Source of the DNA: Cryptomeria japonica
Taxonomy: Eukaryota > Streptophyta > Pinopsida > Cupressales > Cupressaceae
Direction of reading: 5' to 3'
DNA: 64,000 nucleotides
NCBI RefSeq assembly: GCF_030272615.1
Contig: NC_081412.1
Coordinates: forward strand, 103,464,796-103,528,795
This document shows positions 11,000 to 20,696 of the stretch, piece after piece; the first letter of the stretch is position 1; every line of letters begins with the position of its first letter. Position numbers and translations under genes: made by a program. The notes beneath the pieces are model-generated. The model was given only the letters and a program-made list of their open reading frames with translations, did no database searches and had not been told where the DNA came from.

Positions 11000-12050
11000 A
11001 CATTCCAATGTTCCATACCTGGATTACTCATAAACCTACTCACAACTCCCACTGCATGTGCAATAGCTAGCCTTGTGCATACCATTACATACATCAGACT
11101 GCCAACAACTGATTAATACGGGATGTTAGACATTTTATTTACCTCTTCCTGTGCCTTTGGGCACATCTCCTTAGTCAATTGGAAATGACTAGCCAAAGGT
11201 GTACTAACTGCTTTTGCATCCTGCATGTTAAATCTTTTCAACACCTTCTTTATATACTCACTTTGGGACAAATTCAAGGTTCTATTTTTCCTGTCCTATG
11301 TAATCTTCATACCAAGAATTTTCTTAACTGCACCCAAATCCTTCATAGCAAATGACCTAGCTAATTTCTGTTTAAGATCATTTATGTGTTGCATGTTAGA
11401 CCCAACAACAAGCATGTCATAAACATAAAGCAACGAGAGAATATAACTGCCATTATCTAATCTCTTAAAATATACACAGTGATCAAGAATGACATCTATG
11501 ATAACCGTGTTCAGCCATGAAACTATCAAATTTTAAATACCATTGTCGAGGTGCTTTCTTTAGGCCATAAAAAACTTTTCTTCAACTTGCACACCAAGTT
11601 CTCCTTACCTTTGACCTCATATCCCTATGGTTGCAACATGTAAATTTCCTCCTCCAAATCTCCATGGAGAAAAGCTATTTTGACATCTAATTGTTCAAGA
11701 TGTAAATCATCTGTAGCCACAAGACTAGGTATAGTTCTAATTGAAGTCATTTTTACAACTGAAGAAAATATTTTAGCCTAATATATACCCTTTTTCTATG
11801 CAAAACCTTTTACCGCAAGTCTGGCCTTATATCTTTTCTGACCTCCTTCCTCCTCCTTCAGCCGATAAACCCATTTGTTAGGCAAGGCTCTTTTTTTTGT
11901 AGGTAAAGGGACTAAGTCCCAAGTTTTATTTTTCATCAAGGAGTCCATCTCCTCTTTCATGCCTAGCTCCCATTGTTGTTTGGCATCCACTTGCATTGCT
12001 TCTTTATATTCTTCTGGTTCACTAGAATCAGTTAATAATATAGAATACAA
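11000..12050 (-). pseudogene. Copia-A reverse transcriptase (broken)
   Basis: 12050-11796 gives the RT start (EEMDSLMKNKTWDLVPLP, NKWVYRLK, YKARLAVKGFA). Further left, with stops, are LEQLDVKIAFLHGDLEEEIYM and KSFYGLKKAPRQWY. 11529-11296 contains the catalytic box, which reads YVYDM instead of YVDDM, then QKLARSFAMKDLG. Further left, LSQSEYIKKVLKRF and the connection toward RNase H follow. Stops lie near 11793, 11778, 11626, 11530 and 11293. Loss of the first catalytic Asp would abolish polymerisation. Confidence 0.85.
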
Positions 12051-12222
12051 AGAAGGAGAAAATATTTCAGGGGGTCAACTTGACGTCGTAGAACATCGAA
12101 CACTTGCAGGAGTTAGTGGGACATTCTGTTGTTGTTGAGCATCAGGTACCTGTGGCATTTCATTTTTCAGCAATCTCATCCAACACCACATATTCTTGTT
12201 TGTCTTGTTCATGCTTCTTTTC

Positions 12223-12975
12223 CTACATCTGTTCTTTATACATAACCTTCTCATTGAATATAACATCTCTACTTCTAATTATTTTCTTATTTTCAAAATC
12301 CCATAACCAATAGCCATATGCATCTATCCCATATCCAATGAAGGTACATTTCTGAGATTTAGCATCAAGCTTGGTTCTATTTTCTTTATCAACATGGAAA
12401 AAAGCTTCACAACCAATGGTTTTCAAAAAAGAATAATTTAACTTTTTACCAGTCCATGCCTCCTCTGGAATACCACCATCCAAAGGGGTTGAAATTCCTC
12501 TATTTATCAAATAGACAGCAGTATGTATAGCATCTGCCCAAAAATGTAAGGGCAATCTAGCATGGAATCTCATGCTCCTCGCGCATTCCATGATAGTCCT
12601 ATTCATTCTCTTTGACACACCATTTTCCTCTAAAGTTCTTGGAATTGTCTTCTACTTTCAAATCCCATTTAAAGAGTAGTAATCTTCAAATGCTTTGCTA
12701 CAATACTCACCTCCATTATCTAATTTGAGACACTTCAACTTTTTTCCTGTCTCATTCTCAACCAAAGCTTTCCATTTCTTAAAAGTTTCAAAAACATCTA
12801 ATTTTTGTTTTAGGAAATATACCCATGTTTTTCTGGTTGAGTCGTCAATAAAAATAACATAATAACAAGAGCCACCAAGAGATGATACTTGAGCCGGTCC
12901 CCATACATCTAAATTTACAAGCTCTAACTTCTCACTCTTCTTCTCTTTCCCAACCTTTAAAAACCTGACTCTTTT
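12223..12975 (-). pseudogene. Copia-A integrase core (broken)
   Basis: Reading leftwards after the gag-protease frame: NLDVWGPAQVSS (first Asp of the DDE core), FIDDSTRKTWVYF, CLRLDNGGEY (second Asp), then SKRMNRTIMECARSM in the 12618-12223 piece, followed by FWADAIHTAVYLINR and the IGYGIDAYGYWLWD block typical of copia integrase C-termini. Stops near 12976, 12654 and 12648 and a lost QNG block (reads EENGV) interrupt it. It would insert the element DNA into the genome. Confidence 0.8.
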
Positions 12976-14394
12976 CTATTTGTCATAAACACAGTTTTCA
13001 CAGAACTCTAAATCAATCTTCTTTAGTCCTAGAAATAGATTTTTGGAGTGAAGGATTTTCATCCCTTTCTCACTCATGTTCCCAAGCCTATGGTGCCACA
13101 TTATCGAATTTGTTCTTGCAACATCTATTGTTGTTGTCCCTGCAGTAACTTTATCTGTAGCAACTAAGGTAGAGTAAGTGTTAACAGTACACAGATATAA
13201 TGTGCCTACCTTCACACCTTTAGCTACTACTAATGATCCTTTAGTGACCTTCCAGATACTGTCTGAGAAGGTAACTATGTAACCTTCACTACCTAGTTGC
13301 CCTACAGAAATTAAATTTCTTTTTAAGTTAGGAACATGTCTTACCTCCTGCAAAAACCAGTCATTTCCATTCCGTAACTTGATCTTTATCTTTCCTTTGC
13401 CAACAATTTGACAGGGCTCATCATCACCCAAATATACCTGTCCAAAATCACCTCGAACATAATCTAGAAAATATTTTCTATGGGGTGTAGCATGAAATGA
13501 AACCTCAGAATCTATTACCCAGGAATCATTAACGTTATCCAAACATAAGATTAAAGCATCTTGTAAAGTATTACTTGCAATATTAGCTTCCTTACTGTCA
13601 TTTTCATTTTTGTCTCCTTCTTTATTTTTTCGAGACCAATAGTCTTTCTTTAGATGACCAAGCTTTCCGCAGTACCAGCAATCTTTCTTTACTCTAGATT
13701 GAGAGTGTCCTTTCTTTGACTTCCCTCGTGACTTCTCATTCCAAGGGCCTTTTCCTCTTTCCTTTGATCTTCCTCTGTTCTCCACATTCAAAACACTACT
13801 TGATGATGTTGAAGTCTCACCTATGCTTTTCCTTCGCATTTCCTCACTTAGGATAACACCAACAATATCATCAAATATCAAAGTATTTTTACCAGAGACA
13901 GAGTTACTTACAGCCATAACCAAGCTATTCCATCTTTCTGGCAAAGAACATAAAATCAAGAGATCCATAAACTCTTCTACAAAGGTAATTTTTACCGAAG
14001 ACAATTGACTGGTAATTGTATTAAATTTATTTAAGTGCTCCGCTACAGATCCTCCCTCACTTATTTTCAAATTAAACCAATGCTTCATAAGAAATACCTT
14101 ATTCGAAGCCGAGGGTTTCTCATACAACTTAGCCAATGTTGCCATCATATCTACAATAATTTTTCCTTATGTTATATTGAATGCTATAGATGGTGCAAGG
14201 CACAATTGAATGGATCCCAGTGCCTTTCTATCTAAAATGTCCCACTCTTCATCTAACATTGTGGTTGCTTTATTTGCCTTTCCTTCCAACAGCTACCACA
14301 AATCCTTTTGATAAAGGTAATCCTCCATCTGCATTTTCCATAACTGATAATTTTGGCCGTTAAACTTTTTGACCTTGAATTTGGAATCCTCCAT
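12976..14394 (-). pseudogene. Copia-A gag, protease and pre-integrase region (broken)
   Basis: Start ATG at 14394 (MEDSKFKVKKFNGQNYQLWK, the usual copia gag opening). A TAG at 14295-14293 breaks it. The long open piece 14148-12976 (390 aa) continues: gag helices, a basic Ser/Lys-rich stretch, a CCHC-like knuckle CWYCGKLGHLKKDY near 13682-13640 with Tyr replacing the last Cys, and then the protease site, which reads VIDSEVSFH near 13525-13500 instead of the usual Asp-Ser-Gly-(Ala/Cys). The pre-integrase motif MWHHRLGNMSEKG follows near 13090. Gag packages RNA; the protease cleaves the polyprotein. Both zinc knuckle and protease loop are degraded. Confidence 0.85.
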
Positions 14395-14435
14395 TGCTCC
14401 CACCCAAATCTGAAAGTCCTGCCAATTTATAGAAA

Positions 14436-14454
14436 ACCTCACTCTAATACCAAT
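14436..14454 (-). other. Copia-A primer-binding site
   Basis: Minus strand just inside the 5' LTR reads TTGGTATTAGAGTGAGG, close to the TGGTATCAGAGC sequence complementary to the initiator Met tRNA 3' end. Confidence 0.8.
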
Positions 14455-14801
14455 TGTTAGGATTTCAAGCAGATCCGAAGCAAATATGAACAAACAATTA
14501 TATGCAGATCTAAATACAAAAGATAAATGAATAAAACAGGACATAGATAACACAAAGATTTAATGTGGTTCACCCATAATGGGTTACGTCCACCATACAT
14601 AGCCTTCCAATCTTTCTTATTATCTAGCAAAAATAGTACATCAACCTACCAATGCCGTAAGCATCCCAGCCGCTTATAACATGTGTTTTTAGGGCAACAA
14701 ATAAAGTCAACCTTTTTAGGGTTTTATTATAATATCGGTTTTCATCAACAAAAGACGATTGAGTGTATAATACTTTGCTGATCAGTCGCCACATATCAAC
14801 A
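14455..14801 (-). repeat. Copia-A 5' LTR
   Basis: 347 bp with TG...CA ends, adjoining the primer-binding site. Pairs with 9943-10289. Confidence 0.92.
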
Positions 14802-14806
14802 CTCAG

Positions 14807-15816
14807 TCCCTACAACATTGTGCTAAGACAAGATGTGTCTGCCTAAGGCTTGGGTCTCCTCTTGGCTAGCCCTCCGGGGCAAGATTCTCATAGCAGATAA
14901 GTTTAAAAAGATGGGCTATGAAGGTCCTAGTAGATGCCCTTTGTGTGAAGGGGCAGATGAAGATACAAATCACATCCTTCTCAATTGCAGCTATGCATCT
15001 AAATGTTGACTATGGTTGTACAATAAATTAGGATGGTCCTCTGCCCTTCTTCACTCCATCTTAGGAATGTTTTAAGAATGGCCAATCCTTTTTAAGAACT
15101 CCCTCTATGGAGGGTTATGGATCTTAGCTCCTTTGATGGTTATCTGGGAACTATGGAAGGAATGCAAAAGGAGGTTCTTTAAGGATAAGAAGATGAATTG
15201 GTCCCTCTTAGTAATCAAAATTGAAGTTTCAATAGTAGAGCTTTTAAATAGCAGAATATCTAAATTCCCCAACACTCTCTCTGAAATGACCTACTGGGAT
15301 GCAAAGATGAGAGGGAGATGGTTTGGCTTGAGGATCCCTCCCTTTATTAGTATTGCCAGTTCCAAAAGTCAAGAATTGAGGAATGCTTGTAAGTGGATAG
15401 CCCCAAAACGGGGTTGGTTTAAGTTAAACTTTGATGGAGCATCTCATGGCAATCCAGGAAATGCAGGTACTGGGTGTTGTTTGCATGATGAAGAAGGCAA
15501 GGAATTGGCTAGGGCAGCTAAACCCATAGGGTTTGTGTCTAACTATAGGGCTGAAATTTTAGCCCTCATTGAAGGTCTTCTTCTATGCCAAAACAGAGGC
15601 ATCTGCAAATTGGTTATTGAAGGAGACTCAGCCATAATCATTAATGGCCTTAGAAAAGGCTCCCTTACTGATTGGAAGCTTAATGCTCTCTTGGCTAGAG
15701 CTTTGCATCTCCTAAAATTTTTTGAGAAATTGTCTTTCAACCACATCTATCGTGAATGTATTTCTAGAGCAGATGCACTGGCTAATGCAAGAGCTGATGG
15801 TGAGTCTACAAGTTAA
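14807..15816 (+). pseudogene. LINE ORF2 3' part: zinc-binding region and RNase H
   Basis: Continuation of the LINE ORF2 after the Copia-A insertion. Around 14840-15010 the translation has a GKILIADKF block and CPLCEGADEDTNHILLNC, the zinc-binding reverse transcriptase motif (zf-RVT). Stops at about 15007 and 15073. From 15133 the frame is open to 15816 (227 aa): WELWKECKRR, then RNase H with FDGASHGNPGNAG (Asp), NYRAEILALIEGL (Glu), VIEGDSAIII (Asp) and RECISRADALAN (last Asp). All four RNase H catalytic blocks are intact here, unlike the rest of the element. Stop TAA at 15814-15816. Confidence 0.85.
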
Positions 15817-15830
15817 TTATGGAACCCTTT

Positions 15831-16129
15831 CTTTGAGCATTTCCTTGTGCCTTATAAGATTTTAAGACTTGTAGTATGCAGTTGTATATAGGAATATGCA
15901 TATGTATATAGACATGCATTTATATATATCATCACAACTGAAATATATATGCCTACATATATAGGTATTAATATTTATATAGACATTGTATACTACAAGG
16001 AATAAAATATTATGAGTCCCTCCAGAGTCCACCTTATCTTCTTTTTGAGCCTTTTTAGTCACATTACAATCCATTTTATCTTAAGTTTAGCCTAATTTTA
16101 GAGGGAGTTTCTTTCCTTTTTTGAAAGCC
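15831..16129. other. Probable LINE 3' flank, AT-rich
   Basis: TATA/ATAT-rich sequence (15880-15990) with no gene. A clear poly(A) tail that would mark the LINE end is not visible. Confidence 0.4.
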
Positions 16130-17885
16130 CTTTGTCAGCAACTGGACCTTGGCTCTTCCTTGTTGCTAATCTGTAATGAGTTTTCATCATGCAATTTTTC
16201 TTCACGGTTTAGTGACAGCCGTTGGATCTTTTATATCTGCCTGAACTTTATCTCATTCTTTACTACACATGCTTTGTTGGTGATCCATGAAGATTAATGC
16301 TCAAGCATCTTTTCATTGCAGTACAATGATGGTCATCGATCTTTCTCTAATTTGCCAACTCTTTCACTCACCTAGGCCACTCTTCTGCCTGGCCCAGCAT
16401 TCAGTCACTGGGTCACTAGGAATAAATGTCATGCAGTTTCCCATTGTGGTTTAGCGACAATCGTTGGATCATCTTCAATCTGCACGCTCATTAACTCACC
16501 CTTTTGTCTCTGCGCCCTACCTCATGTCAACCTCTGGTTCACCCGGAATCCACTTGGGCACCACCTAACATGCCACCTGTTTGCCACCTCCACACCGCCA
16601 GACCCACTACCGATCCTTGGCTCTTCTTTGTCACTGGGTCACATTAGGTAACCGTCGTGCTTATTCTCATTGCGGATCAGCAAGCACCATCAATTTTCAA
16701 GTCAACTACTCGATCTTTAGGGTCCTTGGTTTCTTAACTACCACCTCTTCACCATTTGCACTATCTGTTTGCCTAAACTTTCTACCTTAACTGTCTACTA
16801 GTGGTTTGTTGTTGGGTCATGATGAATAAACATCATGCACTTTCCCATTGTGGACTAGCGACAACCAACGGATCATTTCCAACCTGCTCAATTATTAACT
16901 CGCCTCCAGACCACTGCCACATATGACTTCCTCATTTTCCTACGCATCTAGTTGGCCACCATCTAACTTGCCACCTTATCTACCACTTCACTTTCCAACA
17001 TGCCTTAGGCCGGACCCACCACTGGACCTTGCCCACCTTGTCACTGAGTTGCAATGGGTAACTGATGAGAAATCTCCCATTGCAGATTAGCGACCACCGT
17101 TGGATCTTTTATATCTGCCTTAACTTTATCTCATTCTTTACTGCACGTGCTTTATCGCTGATCCGCAAGGATTAAAGCTCGAGCATATTTTCATTGCAGT
17201 ACAGCGATGGTAGTTGATCTTTCTCTGACTCGCCAACTCTTTAACTCACTCATGCCGCTCTTTTGCTAGGCCCACCATTCAGTCACTATGTTGCAAGGAA
17301 TAAATGTCATGCAATTTCCCATTTCAGTTTAGCGATAACCGTTGGATCATCTTCAATCTGCATGATCATTAACTTGCCCTTTGTCTTTGTGCCTGCCTCG
17401 TGTCAACCTCTGGTTCGCCCAAAATCCACTTGGGTGCCACCTAACCTGCCACCTGTCTACCACCTCAACACCATCGAACCCACTACCGGTCCTTGGCTCT
17501 TCTTTGTCTCTAGGTTGTGATGGGTAAAGCTAATTCCAATTGCGGATCAGTGACCACCATTGATCTTCTTGTCAATCGCTCGATCTTTAGGGTCCTTGGT
17601 TTCTTAACCGCTACCTCTTCACTATCTTCACTATCTGTCTACCTTAACTTTCCACCTTAACAACCTACTAGTGGTGTGTCACTGGGCCGCGATGAATAAA
17701 TGTCGTGCACTTTCCCATTGCAGACCAACGACAATCGTTGGATTATTTCTAACTTGCTTGGCTATTAACTTGCCTATTGTCCACTACCACGTGTCACTTC
17801 CTGATGTGTCTGTGCATCTAGCTGGCCACCATCTATCTTGCCACCTTATCCACCACTTCACTTGCCAACTCACCTTTCACTAATA
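16130..17885. repeat. Tandem array: two ~875-bp units with internal ~180-240-bp sub-repeats
   Basis: The block GTTGGATCTTTTATATCTGCC starts at 16221 and again at 17099 (offset 878). Other landmarks repeat with offsets 870-878. Within each unit, a shorter motif of the form TCACTGGGTC...TTTCCCATTGC-GGAT-AGCGAC-ACC-TTGGATC recurs near 16.44, 16.67, 16.84, 17.08, 17.32, 17.54 and 17.71 kb. C/T-rich on the + strand. ORFs inside (for example 16581-16790, 17263-17520) are short, not conserved between units and not supported. One further single copy lies near 33.63-33.73 kb. I do not recognise the family. Confidence 0.8.
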
Positions 17886-18404
17886 CATTTGGACTAGATT
17901 TCTAACTGAGGTTTCAGATGGAGAAGGTATACTGTGGCCAAATTTGATTTTTTTTTTTGAAATGCCCGCATTTGTCATAATTCCGATGGCAATTTCCCAT
18001 TTGGTTTCGACAAAGGAGGCATTAGCAATGAGAATTTTCTTTTTTTCAAAAAAGTGCTCGAGTTCATCATAATTCCGATGACAACGACCATTACTTAAAA
18101 AAAAAGAAGAGGGGAATTCATTTGTGCATTGCAATCCCACGTAGGCGTCCATGGCGACTTCAACCCCCAAGAACATCAAACCCACGTCGAAGGCATTTGT
18201 GGCATTTCTTGCAATCCTGCACAGGAGGTAGATTCAAATTGCCCTAGTTTTTAATTTCATGTTGCGAAAAATATAGATGTGGTGGTTAATTGCCCTAGTT
18301 TAATCTCGTAAAACCATAGAACTATGATTGAGGAGTGAGCGTTCAATTTTGTAGCAGCAATCCCTTCCTCCCGTATATGTGCATGTTGATTGTTCACATG
18401 AGAT
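17886..18404. other. No recognised gene
   Basis: A 101-aa minus ORF (18185-17880) has no known motif. A short block around CATAATTCCGATG occurs twice (near 17976 and 18069). Probably 3' flank of the PPR pseudogene. Confidence 0.4.
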
Positions 18405-19205
18405 CACATCTCTTTATGGCATCATATCAAACAATTCACGAGCCTTGTCCATGTTTCCACATTTTGCATTCATGTCAAGCAGGGCATTTGCAAGTACAAC
18501 ACCTAACAAAATTCCTTTATCTGTTATGCTTTGATGGATGTCCATACCTTGTTCCAAAGCTCCCATTTTTGCACAGGCAGGGAGGATGCTAGCAAAGGTT
18601 GTGGAATTTGGCTTTATGCCTTCCAATTTCATTTTCTTGAAAGTGTCTAAAGCCTTTTTGACAAATCCATTTTGTGCATATCCAACAATCGTTGCAGTCC
18701 ATGAGACAACATTTCTTTCAGGCATTCTATCAAACAGTTCACATGCCTTGTCTATGCTTCCACATTTTGCATACATGTCTACCAGGGTAGTTGCAACTAC
18801 AGCATCTGACAAAATTCCTCTATCCTTTATGCTTCAATGAATGTCCATACCTTGTTCCAAATCTCCAATTTTGGCACAGGCAGGGAGGATAGTAGCAATG
18901 GTCATGGAATTTGGCTTTACACCTGCCAATTGCATTTGCTTGAAAGTTTCTAAAGCCTTCTCAACAAATCCTTTTTGTGCATATCTGTCAATCATTGTAG
19001 TCTAGGAAACCACATTTCTTTGAGGCAATCCATCAAACAGTTCTCGTGCCTTGTCTATGCTTCCACATTTTGCATACATGCTAACAGAGCAGTTGCAACT
19101 ACATCTGACAAAATTCCTCTATCTTTTATGCTTTGATGGGTGTCCATACCTTGTTCCAAAGCTCCCATTTTGGCACAGGTTGTGAGTACACTGGCAAACG
19201 TAACT
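18405..19205 (-). pseudogene. PLS-type pentatricopeptide repeat (PPR) protein, fragment
   Basis: PPR proteins of this class bind organellar RNA one repeat per base and guide editing or processing in plastids and mitochondria. The open piece 18812-18414 shows [40 protein letters not shown], and FKKMKLEGIKPNSTTFASIL: the S, P and L repeats in order, then another set ending LFDMMP. The frame stops at a TAA in MMP-stop, where Gln-Arg-Asp would follow. Upstream (18813-19205) similar repeats continue but with stops and a small deletion near 19078. No start codon or transit peptide, no E or DYW domain. The units repeat at exactly 303 bp. Clearly a broken gene piece. Confidence 0.85.
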
Positions 19206-20696
19206 AAAGAAATGCAATGATCAGCTCCAAAGACATCAAACCACTACTAACAAAACCAAGAGTCTAAAATATGATAGGGAATAGTGTGAGCTATCCTAAA
19301 ATAAAATATTTTATTTTCAATTTCAACTAAAACATAATTACTCAGCCATTTAATGTTATTAATAAGTGTTTAATTTATGAAAGAGATAAATGGTTGGCCA
19401 CAAGTACATGAGTTACTAAATGCACACAAATAAGTGAATTTGATATTCAAAACTATCTACAATGAATTCAATTCTTGTCCATTAGTCATTTATGTTTGCA
19501 ATAAGCATGTTTCTTTGTGTTTCTTAATCTTTATTCATAGTTATGTGCATATTTCACATTCTATGATTAGGATATCAATTGTTATGGCTGAATACTAGCA
19601 TGATGTTTGTGTTGTGGTATAGATGCATGGAAACATAATTATGAGATTATTATATTATAGAGATCATAAATCTACATATCGCATATTAGTTCTAGCTCTT
19701 CTTGGATTGAGTCTAAAGTTGACATACAGTCATAAAGCCATTATAGTAGATCTATCCATTTCTAGTAAAGACAATTGAGAAAGTCATTTTGATATTGAGA
19801 GTTTCTTATCTGTTTACCTATTGATCATTATTAAGCCATAATATTTAGGTCTATTTATCTCTCTTACAAAACCTTTGTAAGTGTCCTCGATTGTCCCTAC
19901 TACTCACTCTTCAATGAAATAGTGAAGTTCTAAAGATTTGTTGCACAAGATGGTGTTGAACGTATCAACAAGGATAGCATGGAAGGCTTGTGCAAGCTTC
20001 CACTTGTACAACTTACAACAAATGATTTGTTGATAGAAGAAATTCTTGAAATAGGGATACAATCGAAAGACAAGTACATACAAACCTCCTCAGTTGAAAG
20101 TAAAATATGTGTATAAAAAGAGTACATTGAATCCCAATCCATAAACACAATAGAGATACCGATGTAGACTTAATTGGATGTAGCATGTTGCACCAAAGTT
20201 GTTAGAGTATGCTAAGCTAGTACATAATTTTTCGTAAAGCCACATTAGTATTTTACCCAAATCATTATCTACCAAAACTAACTATAGTAATCCTTTTGAG
20301 GATTCATTTCATGGTGCTAGATCTTCATTTAGTTCCACTTCTTGTTGGAGAAAAGAACAGTTATTTCTTGAGGTAGATGAATATCCCATCAACAAAGGAC
20401 AAGACCCTTTCTAGAATATAAAAAATTCTACTCCAACAAAAGATCAGGGGGGTTTCACTAGAGATATTGAATAAGAGATAGACTTCTACTGCTGCATTAA
20501 AAGCATTGGCATGTTATTATTGATGTAAACTCTCTATGAGGCCACCACAACCAATAAAGGTGTAAAAAGTTGTTTGCAATACATGGATTTTTAGGATTGT
20601 CCTTTGAGAAAACAGAATTAAAGTATGGAAACAGGATCTGCCAGCTCCTGAGGGAATCTCGATGAAAAATAACTATAAAATACCTGGCAATCTTAT
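19206..20696. other. AT-rich spacer, no gene seen
   Basis: Only short unrelated ORFs. The last ~60 bases before 20697 may already belong to the CWC22 copy, but I cannot align them. Confidence 0.45.

Larger units (their letters stand above)
9938..14806 (-). mobile_element. Copia-A: Ty1/copia LTR retrotransposon inserted in the LINE
   Basis: Two 347-bp LTRs (9943-10289 and 14455-14801) begin TGTTAGG and end ATCAACA on the + strand. Flanks are CTCGG (9938-9942) and CTCAG (14802-14806), a 5-bp target duplication with one G-to-A change. On the minus strand the order is 5' LTR, primer-binding site, gag, protease, integrase, reverse transcriptase, RNase H, polypurine tract, 3' LTR, which is the copia order. 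Total 4859 bp. Hand alignment of the LTRs gives roughly 38 differences in 347 bp (about 11%), mostly transitions, so it is the oldest complete element here. Coding parts have several stops and lost catalytic residues. Confidence 0.93.
4966..15830 (+). mobile_element. LINE retrotransposon, nearly full length, interrupted by Copia-A
   Basis: Non-LTR element of the plant L1 type: a gag-like ORF1 (5022-6763), then ORF2 with an AP-endonuclease domain (6760-7500), reverse transcriptase (about 8080-9390), zinc-binding region and RNase H (to 15816). Copia-A (9943-14801) splits ORF2 between the reverse transcriptase and the zinc-binding region. Without it the LINE is about 6 kb, the usual size. Many premature stops, nearly all at former Trp or Gln codons, make it dead. 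The exact 5' end (about 4.86-4.97 kb) and 3' end (past 15.83 kb) are not fixed; I found no clear poly(A) or target duplication. Confidence 0.85.

Noticed and set aside
16581-17883. Short ORFs in the 16-18 kb array
   Set aside because: Not conserved between the two repeat units, so not coding.
17880-18185. 101-codon minus ORF left of the PPR pseudogene
   Set aside because: No motif, contains a T-run-encoded Lys stretch, and is not in frame with the PPR repeats.
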